The notes under the pieces are model-generated. The model had not been told where the DNA came from, did not search any database, and saw only the letters and a list, made by a program, of their open reading frames with translations. A stretch of DNA of 64,000 nucleotides from Yinghuangia sp035454725. Lineage in GTDB: Bacteria > Actinomycetota > Actinomycetes > Streptomycetales > Streptomycetaceae. The DNA lies in assembly GCF_051388935.1 (NCBI RefSeq), contig NZ_JBPKBI010000017.1, positions 62,001-126,000 on the forward strand, written 5' to 3'. This document shows positions 32,460-39,462 of the stretch, piece by piece; within the stretch, counting starts at the first letter, position 1, and every line of letters begins with the position of its first letter. Position numbers and translations under genes: made by a program.

Positions 32460-33725
32460 ATGCCGGAACATGAGCCATTGCCCGAGGACGCGATACCCGT
32501 CGACGCACGCCCGTGGTGTGCCGCCGATGCCGCAGCGTGGGAGGCCGCCGCGACGCGCCGGTGGCGAGCGCGCAAGGCGCAACTGCGCGTGTCGCGGGCG
32601 CAGGCCGGCGACGGGTGTACGCGGGTGCCCGAGTCGGTCGGGCGTCCGCGCGGAGTGTGGCGCGGGATTGCGACCGGGGTGGGCACAGCAGGGGCCGTCG
32701 CGGCGGTGATGGCTGGGGTGTGCCTCGGGATCTCGGAGACGCGCGACCCCGCGCCGCGGCAAGGGGACGTTGTGACACGGCAGTTGGACATAGGTCCGGC
32801 ACCCGAACCCGATGGCTCGGTCGCGATGATATCCGTTATGGAGGTGGGCTCCGAGATCCTGGATTCCTGGGTGGTCGAACGCGACGGACGGAACTACTAC
32901 GCCTACAAGGCGCGCATCGTCGACGGAAGGCTCGGGCCGGATGTGGTGGTGTGGACTTTCCGCGTGGCCGCGGGTGTGGCGCTGCTCGCCGGGATCCTGG
33001 CGCTGCTGCGCGGCGGGACGTGGTGGCGCGAGGCAACCCGCCTGCACAGCAAAGAGGTTGCCGCACGCTCGGTCCTGGTACGCGCGCATCGTCCCGGCCT
33101 GGTGGCCGTGTACCCGGCCGACGACACGTTCGGGCGACTGCCGATGTTCCTGTGCCGTGTGCCGTTCCTGCCCCGCGACGGGGACCGCCTGAGCGAGGCG
33201 GTGCTGTACGGAGACCTGCGGGCGGGAGCCGCCGTCGCGCTCACCGTTCCCGACACGGCGCGGGGCGCACGCACCGAGATCTCGGCGTCCGCGCTGCACC
33301 CGATCCGTCCGTCACGCCGTGCGCCGTACCGCCCGCGCGGCACGGAGATCACCGCCGAGCAGATGACGCCCCGCCGCGCGCCCGTGGTGTGGACGTGGCC
33401 GCCGCGATGGACCGTGGCGGCCGATCGCGACGGGATCCACCTCGGCGGCCCGGTCCGCCGGCGCCACGTGCCATGGGACGACGTCGCGTCCGTGACGTAC
33501 CAACGCGGCACGCTGGTCGTCACGACCCGCTCCGGGCGCCGCATTCGCGTGGTCGCATGCCACCCCGAACTCGCCCACTCCGCAGCGGTTTTGGACGCCA
33601 TGCGGAAACACCCCGCGCTACGCCCCGCCGACACCGACACCCCGCCCCCGACCCTCCCGCTGCTCCTGCTCACAGCCGGCGCCGCAGCCGTCACCGCGCT
33701 GGTGTTCCTCCTGCGGGAGCTGTGA
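32460..33725 (+). CDS. Membrane protein with three TM segments and a PH-like domain
   Basis: 421 residues from ATG 32460 (an extension to 32421 is possible). Transmembrane helices: near 70-90 (GTAGAVAAVMAGVCLGI), near 162-182 (RVAAGVALLAGILALL) and at the C-terminus (LLLLTAGAAAVTALVFLL). Between the last two lies a beta-rich cytoplasmic part ending in WTVAADRDGIHLG and VPWDDVASVTYQRGTLVV, typical of bacterial PH domains. No ribosome site is seen before the ATG, and CATACT lies seven bases upstream, so this may also be leaderless. Function unknown. Confidence 0.72.
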   Translation: MPEHEPLPEDAIPVDARPWCAADAAAWEAAATRRWRARKAQLRVSRAQAGDGCTRVPESVGRPRGVWRGIATGVGTAGAVAAVMAGVCLGISETRDPAPRQGDVVTRQLDIGPAPEPDGSVAMISVMEVGSEILDSWVVERDGRNYYAYKARIVDGRLGPDVVVWTFRVAAGVALLAGILALLRGGTWWREATRLHSKEVAARSVLVRAHRPGLVAVYPADDTFGRLPMFLCRVPFLPRDGDRLSEAVLYGDLRAGAAVALTVPDTARGARTEISASALHPIRPSRRAPYRPRGTEITAEQMTPRRAPVVWTWPPRWTVAADRDGIHLGGPVRRRHVPWDDVASVTYQRGTLVVTTRSGRRIRVVACHPELAHSAAVLDAMRKHPALRPADTDTPPPTLPLLLLTAGAAAVTALVFLLREL

Positions 33726-33879
33726 CCTGGCTGACCGCGGATACGACGCCCCCCCACAGCTCGGAGGGCCCCTCAACGAGCACCATGCAGCCCGCGTCGA
33801 AGCGAACGCTGCGGGCTGCCGCACGGCGCTTCCTGTAAGCGACGGTGTCCGCAAGGAAACGTCTCCAACGGCTGCTGGT

Positions 33880-34605
33880 TCACCGGGCGTTCGTCGCGGA
33901 CACGAGGAGGAAGGGGCTGGTGCGATCCGCGTATTCTTCTGCGGGCCAGCCCCAACGGGCGAGTTCGCTCGCGCAGGCGGCGAGCTGCTGACGCCGGTCA
34001 GCGCGGGAGACGCCGGGCGGTGCCTGCCAGTCGACGCGGACCTCGCCGGCCCGGTCGCCGGGGCTGACGCGGTAGCCGGGGCGTACGGGACGACCGGACG
34101 CGTCGCGGGCAGACGCGGGCAACCCGGCGGCTTCGAGTACGAGCGCCACGGCCTGGACCGGACGGGCCCGCTCCCAGGCGGCGGGAATGGTCAACCCGGT
34201 TCCGGACACGCGTCGGACCTCCAGCAGGCCGGCCCACGCGCGGGCGACCTCCTCCGCCCGCCGTGCGGCACGACGTCCGTCCGCCGTCCCGGCGGTAGCC
34301 GGCTCGTCCCCGGTCGCAGCAGTGAACTGCTCGGCCCGGCCGGACAGTTCGTCGGCCGACACGGCCGCGGAAGTCACCGGCGGATGGTGCGTGCTCGCCT
34401 CTAGGTCCTGCCGGACCCGCCGACCGGCAGCAGTCAGATACACCGCCCCGATCCTGCCGGACGCGACGGCGAGCTCCTTGCGCCGCAGCGCCGCCAGCGT
34501 GGCCGCGTTCGCCTTCACTTCGCCGGTCACCGGGTCGGCACTGCTGATCGCGCGTCGCTGCGCGTCCGACAGTCCGGCGGGACCGCGGCCGTGCACGCTA
34601 TCCAC
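33880..34605 (-). CDS. Conserved hypothetical protein with winged-helix-like N-terminus
   Basis: 241 residues from GTG 34605. The first 70 residues (LSDAQRRAISSADPVTGEVK, then TLAALRRKELAV and VYLTAAGRRVRQDL) look like a winged helix of the kind that reads restriction or marker genes; a low-complexity linker follows, then a C-terminal domain ending in SELARWGWPAEEYADRTSPF. Good GC3 bias over the whole length supports a real gene. No assigned function. Confidence 0.6.
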   Translation of the reverse strand: MDSVHGRGPAGLSDAQRRAISSADPVTGEVKANAATLAALRRKELAVASGRIGAVYLTAAGRRVRQDLEASTHHPPVTSAAVSADELSGRAEQFTAATGDEPATAGTADGRRAARRAEEVARAWAGLLEVRRVSGTGLTIPAAWERARPVQAVALVLEAAGLPASARDASGRPVRPGYRVSPGDRAGEVRVDWQAPPGVSRADRRQQLAACASELARWGWPAEEYADRTSPFLLVSATNAR

Positions 34606-35203
34606 TGGGCGTCACGCTCCCTGTCGTGTCGGGGTCCGAACGGCTGCCCGGCGTGGCCCCTGTCACATCGCCGCGCACCGGCTGGGCAAGGCCGCCGGGA
34701 AGACGCTTCCCTAGGATAACGCTCCGTCACATTCGCTTCCCTGAACGGCTTTTCGTGCGTGCGGCGAGTTCGATGGGTGTGCGCGTCGTCCATCATGCCG
34801 AGCGCAACCATCAAGTTCGGGTCCGGCTCCTTCGCGTGGCGAGCGCGTCGTCAAGCGGTCGCTGGTTCGGGTGAACTGCGTTCTGTGCTTCCTCCCCGCC
34901 GTCCCCATGTGTGTCCGGTTTAGCTACCGGCGCATAGGCCTTCGGCCGCCCCGGGCAGCCCTGGCGCTCGGGTCTCGGGTAAGCCGTCCGGCCGCACACA
35001 GGGGGTCCCGCCGGGTCGGCCTGTGGCCGGTTCCCGTGCGCCACGGCTCCGTACGTACCGGGGACTGCCGTACGCCGGAGCGCGAGCTGCTCGCGTTTCC
35101 CGGCTGAACACGGGGGACGTCCAGTTGATGTGCCTTAGGTTGTCCGACCGAATCACCGTGACGCAAACAGCCGTCTTCGGGCAACCCGACAGGAGGCGAC
35201 TCG
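34606..35203. other. Intergenic region, nothing recognised
   Basis: About 600 bases between divergent genes. Short frames run through it on both strands, but none has both a ribosome site and family-like sequence. It should contain two outward promoters. A strong AGGAGG lies at 35191-35196 for the next gene. Confidence 0.4.
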
Positions 35204-35989
35204 ATGCCGCCGAACGACTTGGTCATCCGCGAACTCCACGAACTCCACGAATTCGCCGATGTGTACGCCCTCTTCGACCGGGTCTGGCAGCCCGAGCCCG
35301 GCGAGGCGCCCGTCATCGTCGAACAGATGCACGCGTTGGCACACACGGGCAACTATGTCGTCGGTGCCTATCAGGACGGCAGGATGGTCGGCGCGTCTGT
35401 GGCGTTCCTGGGGATGCCGATCGGTGAGGTGCTGCACTCCCACGTCACCGCAACGGACGTGCGGCGCGGCGTCGGGTTCGCGCTCAAGCGGCATCAGCGA
35501 GAGTGGGCGCTCGCGCGGGGGCTGAGCCGCATCACCTGGACGTACGACCCGCTGGTCCGGCGCAACACGTACTTCAACATCGTGAAGCTCGGAGCGAGGC
35601 CGGAGGGCTACCGCGTCAACTTCTACGGGAAGATCGACGACGCGATCAACGGCGGTGACGAGACCGACCGTCTGCTGATGGACTGGCGCCTGGACGGCCC
35701 CGAGGCCACCGCCGCCCTCGGCGAGCCGATCGCGGCGATCGCGGCGGGCGCGCCCGAAGGTGCGCAGGCGGCGCTGATCGTGGCCGGCGACACACCGGAG
35801 GTGCGGTCGACGACAGCGGACATCGTCACGGTCGACATCCCCGAGGACATCGAGACCATGCGCCTCGCAAACCCGGCGGCGGCGAAGGACTGGCGCTACG
35901 CGCTGCGCGATGTCCTCGGCGGTCTCATCGCCGGGGGAGCGAAGGTCACCGGCTTCGATCCAAAGACGGGTTACATCGTCGAGCGCTGA
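35204..35989 (+). CDS. GNAT-superfamily acetyltransferase-like protein (COG3375 type)
   Basis: 261 residues; ATG 35204 with AGGAGG seven bases upstream. The N-terminal half has the GNAT fold: VVGAYQDGRMVGASVAFLG, and the acetyl-CoA loop region RRGVGFALKRHQREWALARG followed by ITWTYDPLVRRNTYFNI. The C-terminal half is specific to the COG3375 group and includes VNFYGKIDDAINGGDETDRL. Members are often near biotin- or o-succinylbenzoate-type genes, but not here. Substrate unknown. Confidence 0.85.
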   Translation: MPPNDLVIRELHELHEFADVYALFDRVWQPEPGEAPVIVEQMHALAHTGNYVVGAYQDGRMVGASVAFLGMPIGEVLHSHVTATDVRRGVGFALKRHQREWALARGLSRITWTYDPLVRRNTYFNIVKLGARPEGYRVNFYGKIDDAINGGDETDRLLMDWRLDGPEATAALGEPIAAIAAGAPEGAQAALIVAGDTPEVRSTTADIVTVDIPEDIETMRLANPAAAKDWRYALRDVLGGLIAGGAKVTGFDPKTGYIVER

Positions 35990-36298
35990 GCGGCGGCGCA
36001 GAACCCACCGAGGTGGTGGCCCGAACGCCGCGGCTCCGAGCACGGGCACATCAGTCGGCAGGTCCACCACCGCCTGATCCGGCACCTGCCGTCCCCTCGC
36101 TCGAACCTGCGCGGCCGCCGCCTGGAACAGCCCGCCCGCCCCCCTTCGACGCGCCTGTCGGCCCCTGACCTTCGCCGCCACTTCCCAGCAACTACTCGCG
36201 TACGGCCGCCGATTCGGGATCACGCCGTTCGGAGCATGATGACTTCCGCACGGTCACCGGTGCGCGAGGAGCTCAGCGTCGGTGACCGGCCCGGAGCT
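35990..36298. other. Intergenic region between convergent genes
   Basis: 309 bases between the GNAT gene and the end of the glycosidase gene. No gene and no clear terminator hairpin seen. Confidence 0.4.
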
Positions 36299-37486
36299 TC
36301 AGCCCGACGACTCCAAGGCGCCGTTCCGGCGGGCGACGCCGCCGAGCCAGGCGAGGCTGGGCTTCGGGGTGCGGACGAACGTCTCACGGTCGAACGCGAT
36401 GAGCCCGAACGTCGGGGCCCAATGGCCCCACTCGTAGTTGTCGATCGCGGACCAGTGCAGGTAGCCGCGCACGTCGACGCCGTCCTCGACGGCGGAGTAA
36501 AGGGCCTGGAGCGCCTTGGTGGTGTAGTCGATGCGGCGGTTGTCGTCGCCGGTGGCGATGCCGTTTTCGGTGACCATGAGCGGCAGGCCCCGGGTGACCT
36601 CCCACGCGTGCCGCAGTGCGATGCCGAGCGCATCCGGGCGGTAGGCCCAGCCGGTCAGGGTGTTGTCGGGGTGGTCCGGCTGCTTGACGATGCCGTCCGC
36701 GTCGACGTTCTTGCTGCTGTAGGACTGCACTCCCAGGAAGTCGTCCCCGCGTGCCGCCTCCAGGAACAAGTCCTCCCACAGCCACTGTAGTTCGGCGTGC
36801 TTCGCCTCCCCGCCCGGCAGGGCGACGAGGGACTGTTGTGCGACGGTCCAGCCCGCCTTCGCCGAGGTGCGCTCGCGGACCACCTGGACTGCGGCCTTGT
36901 GGAACTCGACCAAGCGCAGGCTGTGTTCCTCCAGGGGAGTCGGCAGTCCACCGGCGATGAGGTCCTGGCCGCCCTGCTCGGCCAGGCCCCGCATGGTCAT
37001 GGACGTGGCGACCATGTTGGGCTCGTTCATGGTGCAGACCCACGTGACGCCGTCGAGGATGGTGCAGGCTTTCTCGACGTAGCGCACGAACCGGTCGAGG
37101 CCCTTGTCCGATGTCCAGCCGCCGTCCTCGGTGAACCAGTACGGGCTGCTGAAGTGGTGCAGCGTCACCACCGGTTCCACGCCAAGCTCGCGCGTCGTGT
37201 CGATCATCCGCCGATAGTGGGCCAGTTGGGCGTTGGAGAAGAGTCCTTCCTCCGGCTCGATCCGGGCCCACTCGATGCCGAACCGGTACGCGTTCAGCCC
37301 CGCGTCCGCCAGCAGCCGCATGTCCTCCGGGTAACGGTGGTAGCTGTCACACGCGTCCCCACTGCGCTCCGGCCGTCGCGCCTCGCTCCGCCACATGTCG
37401 CTGCCGACGTTGTTGCCCTCGGTTTGATGGGCGGACGTCGCCGCTCCCCACAGGAAGTCGTTGCGCAGGTCGGGGGTGTTGGCCAT
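36299..37486 (-). CDS. Family GH1 beta-glycosidase
   Basis: 395-residue retaining glycosidase of the beta-glucosidase type. ATG 37486 follows TGGAG. N-terminal FLWGAATSAHQTEG, acid/base Glu in TMNEPN (near 155) and nucleophile Glu in VTENG (near 307), with the barrel-closing WSAIDNYEWGHW. No signal peptide, so it acts inside the cell on imported oligosaccharides or glycosides. At 395 residues it is shorter than the usual 440-480. Upstream on the same strand lies an alpha/beta-hydrolase fragment (37561-37749) that may once have shared the transcript. Confidence 0.94.
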   Translation of the reverse strand: MANTPDLRNDFLWGAATSAHQTEGNNVGSDMWRSEARRPERSGDACDSYHRYPEDMRLLADAGLNAYRFGIEWARIEPEEGLFSNAQLAHYRRMIDTTRELGVEPVVTLHHFSSPYWFTEDGGWTSDKGLDRFVRYVEKACTILDGVTWVCTMNEPNMVATSMTMRGLAEQGGQDLIAGGLPTPLEEHSLRLVEFHKAAVQVVRERTSAKAGWTVAQQSLVALPGGEAKHAELQWLWEDLFLEAARGDDFLGVQSYSSKNVDADGIVKQPDHPDNTLTGWAYRPDALGIALRHAWEVTRGLPLMVTENGIATGDDNRRIDYTTKALQALYSAVEDGVDVRGYLHWSAIDNYEWGHWAPTFGLIAFDRETFVRTPKPSLAWLGGVARRNGALESSG

Positions 37487-37560
37487 CGTGTGCTCCAGTG
37501 GCAGAAGGGATGCCCGCAAGGGGCCGGACGTGGGACTTCAAAGGATTGGCGCAGCCCGGC

Positions 37561-37749
37561 TCATGCTGCGACGGGCAGGGGTACTCCTGCCTTGGCGAGT
37601 TGCGCGGCGTACGCCTCGCCGGACGCACGCAGGGGGTCCGTGTCGGAGTTGAGGATGCACACGGGCGGCTGCCCGGACACGTCGCCGTTGCCGGCGAACG
37701 CGTAGGGGTCCGGGGGGACGTCCTCGCTGCCCGCGTACAGCAGGTTCAC
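37561..37749 (-). pseudogene. Alpha/beta-hydrolase C-terminal fragment
   Basis: 62 codons reading DVPPDPYAFAGNGDVSG, PPVCILNSDTDPLRASGEAYA and AAQLAKAGV. This is the region around the catalytic Asp of esterase/acetylhydrolase proteins (pattern LxNSxxDxLRASGExFAxQL). The nucleophile elbow before it and the catalytic His after it are missing, and it has neither ribosome site nor full domain. A relic upstream of the GH1 gene. Confidence 0.6.
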
Positions 37750-38153
37750 CGTGCTCAGCTGCGGGAAGGTCGGTCACGGAACCTCCGGCGATCGGCGCCA
37801 ACGGCACGCGCACGGCCCACACCGATGCAAGGCGGCCGAGGCTCGCAGACCATCCCAACGGTGACGTCGTCTTCAGGCAACGAGTTGCTGCCAGTTGCCA
37901 CGGATCGAAGGCCACCACGACAGCCGGAACCACCGCTGCTCGCCCAACCGGTGTGCCTTCTTCTCGTGGACGTTCCGTCGTGGGTCCTGTTGGCGTGGGC
38001 TGTCGGCCGGTCTGTCTCGTCCTGCCTCATGACGGATCCGGGCGACTCAGGGCCGACTTCGGCACGTGCCCGAGTTCGATTGCCCCCTCAAGGATGACCC
38101 CTGCGAAGGTGAGCTCGATCGAACTTGCGCCCGATGCCGACACAGTCGGGTCT
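37750..38153. other. Intergenic region, nothing recognised
   Basis: About 400 bases between the hydrolase relic and the end of the SLOG-like gene. I see no gene and no convincing terminator. Confidence 0.35.
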
Positions 38154-39392
38154 TCACAGGGAACGTCCGCGGGTTTTGGCGAGGTGTGGGCCGGTGGACC
38201 GGGATGTGTCGCGTGGTCGCGTCGCGTTTCCGGGCGGTCGCTGTGGGTGCGCGTGATCGAGGTAGTAGTCGTGTTGCCTCCAGTACTCCAACTGGGCGCC
38301 CATCCGGAACGCCTGGCTGGGGGTCATCGTGTCTGCCCGGGTTCCGGCCTCTCGGGCAAGGCGGTCGAGAGCCTCGATCCGGTCGCCTTCGGGGGCTGCC
38401 ACCCATGCTTTGTGGGCTGCCGGATCGACCAGTGGGCTGGCCACGTTGTCGCGGATGTTCAGTGCGTCGCGTCGTCCGTAGCCGGAGGTGGTCATGCGGC
38501 CGATGTTCATGGCCGTGAGTCCGGCGGCGGCGCTGTGCACGCTCCGCAGTTGGACGGACGGGTTCAGCTCGGGCACCGCGGGTTTGGGGCGGGGGGCGAC
38601 GACAGGTGCTCCGAGGTGATCGGTCAGGGCGTGTTCGACGTGGTCGGGCGTGACGACCAGGGTGCGGGGGTCGAAGGCGATTCGGTTGACGATGGGGTCG
38701 TTGGACGGTCGGCCGGTGTCGTGCACGGCCGCGATCTCGTCGGCCAACCGGTCGCTGTCGCGGACCACGAACAACACGTGGTCGTGCGGGTTCTGCACGG
38801 TGAGAGCGTTCAGCGCATCGGCTTTGGTGATGAGTCCGCCGTTGTAGAGAAGGGTCGCGGAGCGATCGAAGCGGCTCATGATGCCCGAGGTCTGGGCGAT
38901 TGCCAGCGACTCGTCGCCGAATTGGCTGCCCGGTGTGGTGATGAGCAAGTCCATGTCGGCCTGGAGGGGCGCGGCGTCTTTGTTGACTTCGGTCGGGGCG
39001 TTGTCGAAGCGCGTGGTGACGGTGCCGCGGGCGACTACGGCGACCAGCGGAATGTCGGCCTCGGCGTGGCGCATACCCTCGCGGGCCTGGCGTACGGCCC
39101 GTCCTTGGGCCTCCAGCACGCCTGATGCGGTTCCGCCGTAAACGACAGTCGCGTTGCACGCGCGGGCCGCGCGGACGGCGCCGTCGACTGTCGCGCTGAG
39201 GCGATCACTCGCCTGCGCACCGGCCGCGCCGCCGACGACGGTGATGACGTTGCCGGAGGTGTCTGCGTGGAGTGCGTGGAGGGCAACGGAGATGTCGACC
39301 TCGGATGTCCGGCCGGCGGGCAGGTGGTACACGGGGATCGGCTTGACCGGTCGATGCTCGCCTTGCTCCAAGAGGTGGAACTCCAAGGGCAC
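38154..39392 (-). CDS. SLOG/LSDAT-like (TRPM-type) domain protein
   Basis: 412 residues from GTG 39392, which has CAGGAG about six bases ahead. Residues about 45-225 have the pattern of the SLOG superfamily, LSDAT branch: a Rossmann-like first strand and Gly loop (NVITVVGGAAGAQ near 48-60), the GGT loop VVYGGTASG near 83-91, IPLVAVVARGTV near 114-125, GSQFGDES near 155-162 where relatives have a WGDE-like motif, LLYNGG near 181-186 and DRLADEI near 215-220. SLOG domains bind nucleotide-derived ligands in other systems; this is family knowledge, not seen here. The C-terminal half (230-412) is unfamiliar and ends in a basic, Pro-rich tail. It follows the S9 gene by 70 bases on the same strand. 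Confidence 0.65.
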   Translation of the reverse strand: MPLEFHLLEQGEHRPVKPIPVYHLPAGRTSEVDISVALHALHADTSGNVITVVGGAAGAQASDRLSATVDGAVRAARACNATVVYGGTASGVLEAQGRAVRQAREGMRHAEADIPLVAVVARGTVTTRFDNAPTEVNKDAAPLQADMDLLITTPGSQFGDESLAIAQTSGIMSRFDRSATLLYNGGLITKADALNALTVQNPHDHVLFVVRDSDRLADEIAAVHDTGRPSNDPIVNRIAFDPRTLVVTPDHVEHALTDHLGAPVVAPRPKPAVPELNPSVQLRSVHSAAAGLTAMNIGRMTTSGYGRRDALNIRDNVASPLVDPAAHKAWVAAPEGDRIEALDRLAREAGTRADTMTPSQAFRMGAQLEYWRQHDYYLDHAHPQRPPGNATRPRDTSRSTGPHLAKTRGRSL

Positions 39393-39462
39393 GCGGTCTC
39401 CTGCGGTCTCGGTGTGGGTGTGCGAACAAGGCGCGGCATCAGGAATGTTTTCCAGTGTCTTG

